A DNA stretch of 64,000 nucleotides, from contig CANLUS010000007.1 of NCBI GenBank assembly GCA_947494325.1, positions 1-64,000 on the forward strand. Direction: 5' to 3'. The notes below the pieces were generated by a model that saw only the letters and a program-made list of their open reading frames with translations, made no database searches and was not told where the DNA came from. This DNA comes from an uncultured Flavobacteriaceae bacterium. GTDB taxonomy: Bacteria; Bacteroidota; Bacteroidia; Flavobacteriales; Flavobacteriaceae. Both the position numbers and the translations under genes were made by a program. Positions 56,078 through 64,000 of this stretch are shown here, piece after piece. How positions within the stretch are numbered: position 1 is the first letter of the stretch; each line of letters begins with the position of its first letter.

Positions 56078-56596
56078 TTATAAATAGTTGTTTTGTATAA
56101 CTTCTTGATGCCAAATGTCATGGCCTATAATGGTAAAAGCTGCGGCTCTTGCAGACATATCACATCCACTAGCGGTTCCTATAAAAGATAAGTCTTGATC
56201 GGTAAAACTGTTTAACAATGAAATCGAATGATGGCGATTTAGTATGAATTCATTCAATAATTCTTTGATGGATTTACTGGTAGCTCTAGATGGTTCAACG
56301 TATATATTTTGATCAAATCCCGCTAAAGGAGTTCTATCTCGCCTAGCAATTCTAAAACATCGATACATAAAAATACGTTCTGTATCTATTTGGTGTTGTA
56401 ATACTTCTAGTACATTCCACTTATTGGGTTGATAGCGAAATGTCAATTTCTTTTCTGGTATAGATTCAAAGAAATTGATGATATCATTTTTTCCAGTTTC
56501 AAAACCTTTTCTTAGCTCAGTTTTAGCGGGTAACTTATCTATATACCGTGAATAGTAGTCATCAAATTCTGACGTGTTTAAGTCTAATTTTATCAT
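56078..56596 (-). CDS. DinB-family protein
   Basis: 172-residue four-helix-bundle protein with the DinB/YfiT metal-binding His pattern: VLQHQIDTERIFMYR, HHSISLLNSF and IIGHDIWHQEVIQ. Members are thiol- or metal-dependent transferases or of unknown function. It is the first of six minus-strand genes and faces the MocR-type regulator. A consensus -7 element lies 20 bp upstream of its start. Confidence 0.9.
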   Translation of the reverse strand: MIKLDLNTSEFDDYYSRYIDKLPAKTELRKGFETGKNDIINFFESIPEKKLTFRYQPNKWNVLEVLQHQIDTERIFMYRCFRIARRDRTPLAGFDQNIYVEPSRATSKSIKELLNEFILNRHHSISLLNSFTDQDLSFIGTASGCDMSARAAAFTIIGHDIWHQEVIQNNYL

Positions 56597-56615
56597 GCTT
56601 TCTATGTTTGTAATT

Positions 56616-56623
56616 CAAAATTA
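56616..56623 (-). promoter_or_regulatory. -7 promoter element for the dinB-GNAT cluster
   Basis: TAATTTTG on the minus strand matches TAnnTTTG. The expected -33 position falls on the direct repeat at 56638-56653. Confidence 0.6.
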
Positions 56624-56637
56624 TTATATTTATGGAC

Positions 56638-56676
56638 CCTTATAATCATCCAGAATAAACATATTAAATAGTCCAG
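56638..56676 (-). promoter_or_regulatory. MocR-type direct-repeat operator candidate
   Basis: On the minus strand CTGGACTATTTAATAT (56661-56676) and CTGGATGATTATAAGG (56638-56653) are offset by 23 bp. CTGGAC-type direct repeats are known sites of MocR regulators such as TauR. The first repeat touches the ATG of the regulator gene. Confidence 0.55.
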
Positions 56677-58161
56677 ATGTTTCCATATAAAACAAGTATT
56701 CAATTTGATAGAAATTGCTCTCAAGCTTTGTATTTACAATTATCGAATCAAATTATTCAATTGATAAAAAATCAAACTTTAGTGCCAAATACCAAGCTCC
56801 CTGGCACTCGAACTTTGGCAGAATTGTTAAATGTTCATAGAAAAACTATCGTGGCCTGTTATGATGAGTTACTACTGCAGGGTTGGGTAGAGAGTATTCC
56901 AAAGAAGGGGACCTATATACATCGTAATTTACCCTTATTACAACATCAAAGATTAGACGATACTGAAATTCTTAATTTAAAAACACATTCGGGGTTTTCA
57001 TTTTATAAAAGCACAATTCTGGGAAAAAAGTATTCAAAAAAGAAAAATGACAGTATCTATTTCGATGATGGTGTTTCAGATGGAAGATTAACTCCAGTAG
57101 ATGAGATTGCAAGAACATACCGAAGAATTTCTTCAAAAAAAAGCGTGTTTGAGCATTTGTCATATGGCTCTACTTATGGCAATGATACTTTAAGAGGTGT
57201 ATTGGTTAATTATTTAAATACAACTAGGGGTTTGCACATAACAAAGGAGAATATATTGATTACACGTGGGAGTCAAATGGGAATTTGGCTATCGTCGCAG
57301 TTATTGCTTCAGGAAGATGATGTTATGGTGGTCGGAAACACCAATTACGAATCGGCCAACGCTACTTTTTTATACCAGAAAGCAAAAATTGAGTATGTTC
57401 AGGTGGACGAACATGGAATAAAAACCGATGCCATAGAAAAGTTATGTAAACGAAAACAAATTAAAGCAGTATATGTAACATCACATCATCATCATCCCAC
57501 CACCGTAACGCTTTGTGCAGAAAGAAGAATTCATCTTTTAAATCTTGCAAAACAATTTAATTTCGCAATCATAGAAGACGATTATGACTATGACTTTAAT
57601 TATAATCATGCCCCAATTTTGCCTTTGGCAAGTCACGATGTGAACGGTAATGTCATTTATATCGGTTCGGTTTGTAAAACTGTGGCTCCGGTATTTAGGA
57701 TCGGATATCTAATAGCTTCGAAAGAGTTTGTTGATGAAGCTGCTAAATTAAGGCGATTTGTAGATAGACAAGGAGATGCGCTATTAGAATTGACATTCGC
57801 AGATTTTATTAAATCTGGAGATTTAGACAGGCATATTCGTAAAGTGATGAAAATATATGAGCAGCGTCGTGATTTGTTTTGTAAACTTTTAAAGGATGAA
57901 TTAGGAAGTTTTTTTCAGTTTGAAATTCCAAAAGGAGGTATGGCAGTTTGGGTAAAGTTAAGGGCTGATTATTCTTGGGAAACTATTTCAAAATTTGGAA
58001 AGCAATATAATTTAGAAATTGGTAACTGGCGATCGTATGATAATGTTAAATCAAGACACAATTCAATTAGAATCGGTTTTGCTGCTCACAACGAAAAAGA
58101 GATTCACGAATTGATAAGTCGATTGAAGAAAACGATTAAAAGCGTTGACGCGAATCTATAG
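56677..58161 (+). CDS. MocR/PdxR-type transcriptional regulator
   Basis: GntR winged helix (about 1-80, LPGTRTLAELLNVHRKTIVACY) fused to a class I aminotransferase-like domain (about 110-490). The PLP-binding Lys is K334 in GSVCKTVAPVFRIGY, and IIEDDYDYDFNY holds the cofactor Asp. Such regulators sense PLP or amino compounds and control pyridoxine, taurine or GABA genes, usually divergent neighbours. Here the neighbours are the DinB-to-GNAT cluster, including a PNPOx-like protein. The 494 residues are normal for the family. Confidence 0.95.
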   Translation: MFPYKTSIQFDRNCSQALYLQLSNQIIQLIKNQTLVPNTKLPGTRTLAELLNVHRKTIVACYDELLLQGWVESIPKKGTYIHRNLPLLQHQRLDDTEILNLKTHSGFSFYKSTILGKKYSKKKNDSIYFDDGVSDGRLTPVDEIARTYRRISSKKSVFEHLSYGSTYGNDTLRGVLVNYLNTTRGLHITKENILITRGSQMGIWLSSQLLLQEDDVMVVGNTNYESANATFLYQKAKIEYVQVDEHGIKTDAIEKLCKRKQIKAVYVTSHHHHPTTVTLCAERRIHLLNLAKQFNFAIIEDDYDYDFNYNHAPILPLASHDVNGNVIYIGSVCKTVAPVFRIGYLIASKEFVDEAAKLRRFVDRQGDALLELTFADFIKSGDLDRHIRKVMKIYEQRRDLFCKLLKDELGSFFQFEIPKGGMAVWVKLRADYSWETISKFGKQYNLEIGNWRSYDNVKSRHNSIRIGFAAHNEKEIHELISRLKKTIKSVDANL

Positions 58162-58176
58162 TCAGCTTCATAGCGT

Positions 58177-58518
58177 CTAATTTTCTATATATTCTGAAAT
58201 TCCTTTTGCATTTTTCTCATCGAGCCATTCCCAACTCAAGGTAAGTATTATTTTTCCTTCTTCGGAAAAGGAGATTTTCGCAATTGCCTTACCCGTTTTT
58301 AGTTCATTTTCGGAAGTAACGCATTGATAGCGCATATCTAAGGTATCACCATTAAGAATGGCAATAATTTTTCCATATTTAACAGACCCACCGTAATAGT
58401 TCGCGGTCACTAATTCTTTATCTTGTTTATATTCAAATATTGTATCAGAATTAACCGTTCCTTTTTCAGAATTTTCTACCAAAGAAAATTGCCTATTGTT
58501 AAAATTTACTTTCGTCAT
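58177..58518 (-). CDS. Conserved hypothetical protein
   Basis: 113-residue cytosolic beta-rich protein. FNNRQFSLVENSEKGTVNSDTIFEYKQ and ITLTWEW-type ends match a small family that is sometimes mislabelled N-acetylglutamate synthase; nothing enzymatic is visible. The regular pattern of short strands with GG turns suggests a lipocalin/FABP-like barrel. It converges on the MocR-type gene and stands alone. Confidence 0.7.
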   Translation of the reverse strand: MTKVNFNNRQFSLVENSEKGTVNSDTIFEYKQDKELVTANYYGGSVKYGKIIAILNGDTLDMRYQCVTSENELKTGKAIAKISFSEEGKIILTLSWEWLDEKNAKGISEYIEN

Positions 58519-58572
58519 TTAGTTAGCGTTTTTTCAATGAATAATTTTTGCAAAGAAATCTAATTTACTCAA

Positions 58573-60057
58573 TTAAATTATACGCTGCATTATTTTCTTT
58601 ATCTCATTATTTTTATATAATTCCTGCAACATTTGGGTATATGTTCTGATAAAATTTTCATTTTCAGCAAGATTACCAAACAAATTTTCTTGCTTCATAA
58701 ATGCGAGGGAGTCATTTTTTGTTTGTGATGCGGCATGGTGTAAATCGTCATGCATTGCATCCATAATTTTAAGGGCTTGTCCGTTTTGATCTGTTTCTTT
58801 ATCACTATAATAACACCAAGCGGCGAGTACTAAAGTGGCAAATTTAATGCTCCCTCCTAATGCTAAATTTTCATGAATAGTCGCAATTAAAAATTTGGGT
58901 AGTTTGGCCGAACTTTCCGAGCAAATACGACTCACGCTGTCTTTGATATTTGGATTGGCAAAACGTTCAAAAAGACTGTCTTTATAGTCTTCCAAATTAA
59001 TGCCTTCTATATCTCCTAAAATAGGTGTGGCTTCTTCGTCTAAGAATGCACGTAGGTAGTTTGCAAAAATTTCATCTTCAATACAGTTATTTATGGTATG
59101 ATATCCATGAATTGCCCCTAAAATTCCCAAAACTGAATGCCCAGCATTCAGAAGTCTTAATTTCATTTTTTCATAAGGCCCTACATCTGGTACAAATTGT
59201 ACACCTATTTTTTCAAAAGAGGGTCGTCCGTTAGAGAATTTATCTTCTACGACCCATTGTATGAAAGGTTCGCAAGTTACTGGCCACGCATCAGCCAAAT
59301 TATATTTTTGAGCGAGAGTGTCGATATCTACTTGGGTTGTAATTGGTGTTATACGGTCAACCATACTATTTGGAAAGCAAACTTCTTGTGCAATCCATTT
59401 TGCTAAGTCCTCATTTTGTCTTTTGACGAAAGTTAGAAGCATCTTACGTATCATATCTCCGTTATGTTCAATATTATCACAAGATAAAATGGTAAAAGCA
59501 GGGAATCCCGCATCACGGCGTCTCTTTAGAGCAGCCGTTAAAAAACCGTAAACGGTTATTGGGTCTTGCGAATGTTGTAGCTCATGTTGTATGTCAGGGT
59601 TGTTGAAATTGAAATCTCCAGTGGTTGGGTTAAAATTATAGCCACCTTCTGTAATCGTAAGGGATACTATTTTGGTATCGGTATTCGCAAGACGGGCTAT
59701 AACTCGTTCTGGGTTGGTTGTTCCCAATTCAAAGTCAACTATCGATCCGACAACTTCGGGTTCGATTTTTCCGTTTGAATGTTTCACCATGAGCGTGTAA
59801 AGATGGTCTTGCTCTTTTAAAATAGCTTCTAGTTTAGCATCTGGTTCGCGTAACCCAATTCCACAGATCCCCCAATTTGAGGCTTCTCCTAATTGTCGGA
59901 GTTTATGTAAATAATACGCTTGATGGGCTCGATGAAAGCCACCTACACCGATATGAACGATACCTATTTTATCAGAAGAACGATTATAGTTCGGTACGGG
60001 CATGCACTTTCCTACTTCTAGCAAATTATATTGGTTGAGTTGCGTTGCGTCTTTCAT
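58573..60057 (-). CDS. Mannitol dehydrogenase-family oxidoreductase
   Basis: Polyol/uronate NAD-dependent dehydrogenase of 494 residues, in the family of mannitol 2-dehydrogenase and fructuronate reductase. The N-terminal NAD domain has GIVHIGVGGFHRAHQAYYLH, and the catalytic region MKLRLLNAGHSVLGILG contains the conserved Lys, Asn and His. VDRITPITT is also typical. Which polyol is used is undecided. The frame runs upstream to 60129 but ATG 60057 lies 2 bp past the permease stop and matches the family start. It is coupled to the NCS1-type permease. Confidence 0.92.
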   Translation of the reverse strand: MKDATQLNQYNLLEVGKCMPVPNYNRSSDKIGIVHIGVGGFHRAHQAYYLHKLRQLGEASNWGICGIGLREPDAKLEAILKEQDHLYTLMVKHSNGKIEPEVVGSIVDFELGTTNPERVIARLANTDTKIVSLTITEGGYNFNPTTGDFNFNNPDIQHELQHSQDPITVYGFLTAALKRRRDAGFPAFTILSCDNIEHNGDMIRKMLLTFVKRQNEDLAKWIAQEVCFPNSMVDRITPITTQVDIDTLAQKYNLADAWPVTCEPFIQWVVEDKFSNGRPSFEKIGVQFVPDVGPYEKMKLRLLNAGHSVLGILGAIHGYHTINNCIEDEIFANYLRAFLDEEATPILGDIEGINLEDYKDSLFERFANPNIKDSVSRICSESSAKLPKFLIATIHENLALGGSIKFATLVLAAWCYYSDKETDQNGQALKIMDAMHDDLHHAASQTKNDSLAFMKQENLFGNLAENENFIRTYTQMLQELYKNNEIKKIMQRII

Positions 60058-60059
60058 GC

Positions 60060-61778
60060 TTATGCAATTGTATTTGATTTTCCGCGTTTGAGCGCCCAAT
60101 AAGCGAGTACGAAATAAATGATGGTACAAATAAATGCGTACGTATAAAAGAGTTCGCGATTTGCGATATAATTTGCCTCTGAATCACTTCCGAATAGCAC
60201 ATTACAGGCCAAAAACATGGTTGCTACCAACGCAGCAATAGCGACGAATTTTAATCCCTTTGAGAACAAAGAAATATCTTTTGAACCTACCTGCTCATTC
60301 CGTGCTTGTTCAGCCTGAAACCGTTCTATAGTTTCATTTCGATGTTCCTCTTCTTTTATTTCCTCCGTGTAGGTTTCTTTCGCTCCATATTTGGATGCAA
60401 GCAACGTGTACACTGCGATGGTAAAAAACCAAGTTGGGATAAATAGATAATAGAAAGAAATCACATCCAAAGCATTGAGTCCAAATCCGAATATCAATCC
60501 CAAGCCCCAAGAAGCAACTGCGGGCATACTAAAAGTTAGTTTGCGGTAAGAAGACCAATAGCGTGTAAAGCCGATTCTAGGAAAAATCTGATGTTCAGCG
60601 AACACAATTGCACCTACTGGAACAACGAGGAGTCCGGCATAGGTCAACAATGGCAGTATCTGCGAAAATACAAAGGGGAAGCAAGCAATGCCAACCGTGA
60701 CCAAACCAACTACAATGGTCGTTTTCTTTCGCGTATGATTAGAGAAAATAGCTTGTGCGGCTAAACCGGCTCTATATAAGTTAGTAATTGCAGTCGTCCA
60801 ACCAGCCACAATTACAATAACAAACCCTGACCAACCAAGAGCATAATAGGCCACGTCGCCTGGATCTAATTCTATAATTGATTTCCCTAAGATAACCGCT
60901 GCGCCAGCACCCATAATTCCAGCAGCAATCCATGCAACATAGTGTCCGAACATCATGCCTGTACTGGTAGCGTAGCCGTATGATTTTTTCTTTGCAAAAC
61001 GCAATAGCGCCATATCAATCAATCCGAAATGAGTGATGGTATTGGCAGCCCATCCAAAGCCGATAACTTCGACCAGTCCTATTCCGGGAGCGCCGTCGCT
61101 GTTGATACCTGTCCATATCGACTGGTCACCAAGAGTCATGAAATCGGCCCACCCTGCAGGTAATGTTTTGTCTAATACGTCTAAGGACAAAGCGGGGAGA
61201 AGTACCATGGCACCACTCGTAAACATTACAAAAAGCCAAGGAGCGCAGACACCCGAAAAGTCAGAAACGGCATTAAACCCATAAAGTGCAATGGAAACCA
61301 CAACAATTCCCACAGCAATTACGATCAAAATAAACCAGACATTGGTAGGATACCAATTGAGCTGAGCGGGAATATCGAAAGCAAAACGCACTGCCGTTGA
61401 AGATACCGTTATCATTGCTGCTGAAATAACCGAAAAGATGACAACATTGGCCCAATTGTATAGCTTCGTCATCGAGTCACCCGCAATCTTATTCAGATAG
61501 GTGTATAGACTCAATCGCGTATCTACAGCAATGGGCGAGGTTATAAAACGCCAGCTTAGTACTGCCAAAATATTACCAATTAAAAGCCCCAGTATAATAT
61601 CCATTGTCTTAGCGCCGAGTGCAACAAAGGTCGCTCCGATAACGAATTCAGTGGCTGCGACATGCTCGGCAGCATAGAGTCCCGCAAAATGTGTCCAATC
61701 ATGTAGTTTGTGTTTGGCTACAGGTAATTGTTCTTCCTCAAGGTTTTTAAATTGTTTAAAATCTTCGGTTGAGTTCAT
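60060..61778 (-). CDS. NCS1/purine-cytosine permease-like transporter
   Basis: 572-residue inner-membrane carrier with about twelve membrane helices. DWTHFAGLYAAEHVAATEFVIGATFVALGA at the start (only its core is diagnostic) and GWTTAITNLYRAGLAA resemble nucleobase:cation symporters of the CodB/NCS1 type. A charged cytosolic insert near residues 480-510 (EEIKEEEHRNETIERFQ) precedes two last helices. The partner gene, 2 bp downstream, is a polyol or uronate dehydrogenase, so the natural substrate may not be a nucleobase. The region looks richer in G and C than its surroundings. Confidence 0.85.
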   Translation of the reverse strand: MNSTEDFKQFKNLEEEQLPVAKHKLHDWTHFAGLYAAEHVAATEFVIGATFVALGAKTMDIILGLLIGNILAVLSWRFITSPIAVDTRLSLYTYLNKIAGDSMTKLYNWANVVIFSVISAAMITVSSTAVRFAFDIPAQLNWYPTNVWFILIVIAVGIVVVSIALYGFNAVSDFSGVCAPWLFVMFTSGAMVLLPALSLDVLDKTLPAGWADFMTLGDQSIWTGINSDGAPGIGLVEVIGFGWAANTITHFGLIDMALLRFAKKKSYGYATSTGMMFGHYVAWIAAGIMGAGAAVILGKSIIELDPGDVAYYALGWSGFVIVIVAGWTTAITNLYRAGLAAQAIFSNHTRKKTTIVVGLVTVGIACFPFVFSQILPLLTYAGLLVVPVGAIVFAEHQIFPRIGFTRYWSSYRKLTFSMPAVASWGLGLIFGFGLNALDVISFYYLFIPTWFFTIAVYTLLASKYGAKETYTEEIKEEEHRNETIERFQAEQARNEQVGSKDISLFSKGLKFVAIAALVATMFLACNVLFGSDSEANYIANRELFYTYAFICTIIYFVLAYWALKRGKSNTIA

Positions 61779-61861
61779 AGATTAGTTTGATTTTTAAAAT
61801 GAAATTCCGCTAAATTTTACGATAGGAATTTTACTTTTTGCAGAAATATTTAAGTAAATGT

Positions 61862-62002
61862 GCTATAATGGTTTGTATATGATTGCTTCTGTAAGCAACT
61901 AAGATAACAAAAAAGCGTAGGAGTAAGGTAAGGAAATCCGCCAGGATTTCCCGAGAAACCATTACTGGACTACCCAATGAATTATAGCCGTTGTTAGCTG
62001 CT
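61862..62002. repeat. Imperfect dyad element, attC-like or dispersed repeat
   Basis: The outer arms GCTATAAT (61862) and ATTATAGC (61981-61988) are exact inverses. The next pair, AGCAACTAAGATAACA (61896-61911) and TGTTAGCTGCT (61992-62002), is complementary with a 5-base gap. The centre holds GGAAATCC/GGATTTCC (61932-61951). It lies directly after the stop of the hypothetical gene at 62010. I recall similar blocks recurring in marine flavobacterial genomes. Confidence 0.5.
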
Positions 62003-62009
62003 GTTTTTT

Positions 62010-62525
62010 TTAAGGTTGTTCATATTCAATTATAGACGAGATTCTTTCAGGCATTTTTTCAGGATTCTTTAGTTCCAACGCTCCAAATTGAGTAATGATA
62101 GGTTTGTTAAAGTCAACATAATGTAGAAAAAAAGTAAGCCTTGTATAGTCAGAATTATCAGAAGGCGAATCTATCCCGTCTCCAGTAATTTTTGTTCCCT
62201 TAGAGTTTAGAAATTTCTCGTCCCAAGGAGTTTGCCAATCCAACGGATCAACCCAGTCTTCCTTCTGAGTGATCTGTCCGATATCGACGTTCCCATGATT
62301 AGTTTTAATTCCCAATTCAATAAGGTGAACATCTTTTTGTCCACTTACATGATAAACCCCTATCAATTCAACCAATTGTGTTATGTCTATTGCTTGAATT
62401 TTTGTGTTGTTAGTTCTTTCGGATTTAATTTTTGCATATAGACCAAACATTTTTTCACGTGTTATTACTTCATATAACATCATTCCTAAAAAAATCAAAA
62501 TTGCAACAATTACGGCGAGGGTCAT
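62010..62525 (-). CDS. Hypothetical membrane-anchored protein
   Basis: Family not recognised. One N-terminal membrane helix (about 2-20), then a soluble domain of about 145 residues with alternating strands and an acidic GDGIDSPSDNSDYTRL loop. It has no neighbour in the same operon and is followed by the dyad element at 61862-62002, an arrangement like a gene cassette with its recombination site. Confidence 0.72.
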   Translation of the reverse strand: MTLAVIVAILIFLGMMLYEVITREKMFGLYAKIKSERTNNTKIQAIDITQLVELIGVYHVSGQKDVHLIELGIKTNHGNVDIGQITQKEDWVDPLDWQTPWDEKFLNSKGTKITGDGIDSPSDNSDYTRLTFFLHYVDFNKPIITQFGALELKNPEKMPERISSIIEYEQP

Positions 62526-62604
62526 CTATTATATTTATGCATTTATTAATTGCAATAACGGAGGGATATAGTTAGTATTAGCTATATATCCATTATGTAG
62601 GATG

Positions 62605-62635
62605 AAAAACCATTAAGCTCAATCTAAATGGTTTT
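62605..62635 (-). terminator. Terminator after the yceI-like gene
   Basis: Arms AAAACCATT and AATGGTTTT with a 12-base loop; on the minus strand the stem is followed by T's. It lies 24 bp past the YceI stop. Confidence 0.6.
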
Positions 62636-62658
62636 CTACACTATAATATGGGTTGAAA

Positions 62659-63267
62659 TTATTTTTTCTTTAAATGGGCAGTAGCACTAATCACAACTTC
62701 ACTCCAAGTTTTACTAACACCATCCGGCCCTTTATGGAGTTCGAGACAGGCTGTGTTAATAGATTCTAATGCAGCTTGTGCGCCAAAATCATTTACAATA
62801 TCTAATTTTCCATCGAGTTGTACTATTTGATCTTTAATCGAGTAAGTAATAGGAATGGCTTTCGAAATTCCATTCATAGATAAATCGATAGTTCCAGTAC
62901 CATCTTCATTCAAGTTTACAGTTCCTGTTAATGATACAGTAGCATCCATAACCCCAAAGAATAATTGTTTTAATTTACTATCTCTATCAGCATCTCCAGA
63001 AACTAAGCTGCTTACAGGAATACTAAATTTTGTGCCATTTAATGCTTCAACCGCAGTAGGAGCTTCTTTTATATTAGATACTTCAAGAACTTCAAAGTTG
63101 CCATTTACTGGAATCTTAGACGTTGTTTTGTAACCAGTCCATGTAATCGTAACGGTTTTTGGTTCTACTGAAAATTGAGGTCCTTCAACTTTTTTGGCTT
63201 CTTTTTTACAAGAAATTGTGACAACGCTCAGAACCAATGCTAATGTGAATACGGTGAATTTTTTCAT
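62659..63267 (-). CDS. YceI-family lipoprotein
   Basis: 202 residues with a lipoprotein signal (VTISCKKE, Cys near residue 20) and a YceI lipocalin-like barrel (about 32-200), which binds polyisoprenoid-like lipids. ITWTGYKTTSKIPVNGNF and the late VQLDGKLDIVNDFGA are typical. It starts 7 bp after the acyl-CoA-binding protein gene, placing a lipid-binding protein in a lipid-metabolism operon. Confidence 0.9.
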   Translation of the reverse strand: MKKFTVFTLALVLSVVTISCKKEAKKVEGPQFSVEPKTVTITWTGYKTTSKIPVNGNFEVLEVSNIKEAPTAVEALNGTKFSIPVSSLVSGDADRDSKLKQLFFGVMDATVSLTGTVNLNEDGTGTIDLSMNGISKAIPITYSIKDQIVQLDGKLDIVNDFGAQAALESINTACLELHKGPDGVSKTWSEVVISATAHLKKK

Positions 63268-63274
63268 AAGAGAA

Positions 63275-63550
63275 TTATTTTATTTTTTGTTGAGTTATTT
63301 GTTCTACTAATGCGATATAGGCCAATTTGGCTTCTTCTTCAGAGATATTATTTAATTGAAATAAGGCATTAGCTTTAAACGCATTTCGAACCTCATTTTG
63401 TCCAGCCGATCTCACATAATTAACACCTTTTGTAGCCTGCTTATAATATGCATATAACTTTAACATCACATCAGGAGGTAACTTTTCCGTCATAGAAGAA
63501 GTAATCGCATATGCTTTTTCAAATTTCGTATGTACGTCTTTTGATGTCAT
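63275..63550 (-). CDS. Acyl-CoA-binding protein
   Basis: 91-residue four-helix protein of the ACBP family. LKLYAYYKQATKGVNY is the ligand-binding signature, and EEEAKLAYIALVEQI forms the last helix. ACBPs bind long-chain acyl-CoA in the cytosol. The Trp typical of the middle helix is Phe here (NAFKANALFQL). It lies between psd and the YceI gene (13 and 7 bp), consistent with one lipid-related operon. Confidence 0.93.
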   Translation of the reverse strand: MTSKDVHTKFEKAYAITSSMTEKLPPDVMLKLYAYYKQATKGVNYVRSAGQNEVRNAFKANALFQLNNISEEEAKLAYIALVEQITQQKIK

Positions 63551-63563
63551 TTTAATGAAAAAA

Positions 63564-64000
63564 CTAACTCGTTTTTTGAGCTATTATTGTTTCGCCACCT
63601 TTAGCCTTATCGTCTAAGGCTACATTTATTTTCATATCCAACGGTAGAAAAAGATCTACTCTAGAACCAAACTTTATAAAACCTGCATCAGTTCCTTGAA
63701 CCACTTCCTCACCTTCTTGGGCGTAATTTACAATACGTCTCGCAAGTGCACCAGCTATTTGGCGATATAAAATTTCACCAACAGAAGTATTTTCGACAAC
63801 AATGGTTGTTCGCTCATTTTCTTCAGAAGCTTTTGGATGCCATGCCACGAGGTACTTTCCGGGATGATATTTGCTGAAATTTATTTTTCCGCTTATCGGA
63901 TATCTTGTCACATGAACATTCAAGGGTGACATAAAAATAGAAACTTGTCTACGTTTATCTTTAAAATATTCACTTTCTACAACCTCCTCAATAACCACAA
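63564..64000 (-). CDS. psd: Phosphatidylserine decarboxylase, partial
   Basis: C-terminal part of a short, archaeal-type phosphatidylserine decarboxylase, which makes phosphatidylethanolamine. VSIFMSPLNVHVTRYPISG and FIKFGSRVDLFLP are present; the Ser in FGSRVD is where the proenzyme is cleaved to give the pyruvoyl group. The start of the gene lies beyond 64000, so the N-terminal part (about 70 residues by family length) is missing. It is first in the operon with ACBP and YceI. Confidence 0.93.
   Translation of the reverse strand, partial: VVIEEVVESEYFKDKRRQVSIFMSPLNVHVTRYPISGKINFSKYHPGKYLVAWHPKASEENERTTIVVENTSVGEILYRQIAGALARRIVNYAQEGEEVVQGTDAGFIKFGSRVDLFLPLDMKINVALDDKAKGGETIIAQKTS

Noticed and set aside
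58177-58518. N-acetylglutamate synthase
   Set aside because: The name is attached to similar proteins in databases as I recall, but the sequence has no GNAT or kinase-like motif and is far too short.
61779-62009. tRNA or other structured RNA gene in the dyad region
   Set aside because: No cloverleaf, anticodon arm or T-loop consensus could be made out; the symmetry fits a DNA repeat better.

Overview
This is an AT-rich chromosomal segment of a Bacteroidota bacterium, most likely a marine Flavobacteriaceae. The evidence is a type IX secretion gene (porQ) next to cmk, many lipoproteins with Ser-Cys or Ala-Cys lipoboxes, Bacteroidota-type -7 promoter elements (TAnnTTTG) before several genes, TTG and GTG starts, and flavobacterial families (DUF1573, YHYH, DUF6174, CX3CX2C-type QueE). 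I saw no rRNA, tRNA, CRISPR array, transposase or prophage. Most of the window is core chromosome; the accessory-looking parts are about 28.2-34.0 kb, 52.9-58.2 kb and 58.5-62.6 kb.

Layout. 0.1-3.0 kb: porQ-cmk facing queE and a RidA-like lipoprotein. 3.2-6.3 kb: a HerA-like DUF853 ATPase, a lipoprotein, a YkgJ Cys-cluster protein and a DUF6174 lipoprotein. 6.3-8.7 kb: a minus-strand pair of a LACTB-like serine hydrolase and a NamZ/DUF1343 protein, divergent from a LolC/E-type permease with 8 bp between start codons. 10-11.4 kb: lpdA. 11.4-16.6 kb: minus-strand membrane and hypothetical genes around yjbQ. 16.7 kb: a membrane class III nucleotide cyclase. 18.0-20.9 kb: katG divergent from tpx. 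20.4-28.3 kb: a plus-strand envelope block (tpx, dgkA-like, ftsK, lolA, LptF/G permease, ribB, lpxK).

28.3-33.6 kb is a minus-strand module: an AraC-type membrane regulator, a DJ-1/PfpI lipoprotein, two NTF2-like secreted proteins and a class C beta-lactamase-fold protein whose catalytic motifs are replaced. A 16-bp palindrome with an extra half-site sits just before the DJ-1 gene. 33.6-34.0 kb carries two hairpins, each followed by a related repeat. 34.0-38.0 kb is one likely minus-strand operon (small membrane protein, GT2, ECF sigma, divergent NRAMP-like carrier, lipA). 38.2-44.5 kb is a plus-strand run: aquaporin, ECF sigma, probable anti-sigma, CpxP/Spy-like protein, EF-hand protein, YHYH lipoprotein, MORN protein, SCO protein and a dihaem cytochrome c peroxidase, suggesting an envelope redox or metal-stress module.

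44.5-52.8 kb: murB, an aminotransferase, a retropepsin-PDZ protein, DUF1573, valS and an MFS carrier. 53-58.2 kb: a zinc-ribbon methyltransferase, then a six-gene minus-strand cluster (DinB, DUF1272, YgjV-like, two GNATs, a PNPOx-like flavoprotein) divergent from a MocR/PdxR-type regulator, with direct repeats resembling MocR operators between them. 58.5-61.8 kb: an NCS1-type permease with a mannitol dehydrogenase-family enzyme. 61.9-62.5 kb: a hypothetical protein followed by an imperfect dyad element reminiscent of integron attC or dispersed flavobacterial repeats. 62.6-64.0 kb: YceI, an acyl-CoA-binding protein and a psd gene cut by the window end.

Functions were assigned by reading protein sequences and motifs by eye. 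No database search was run, and family names for the smaller proteins are from memory.
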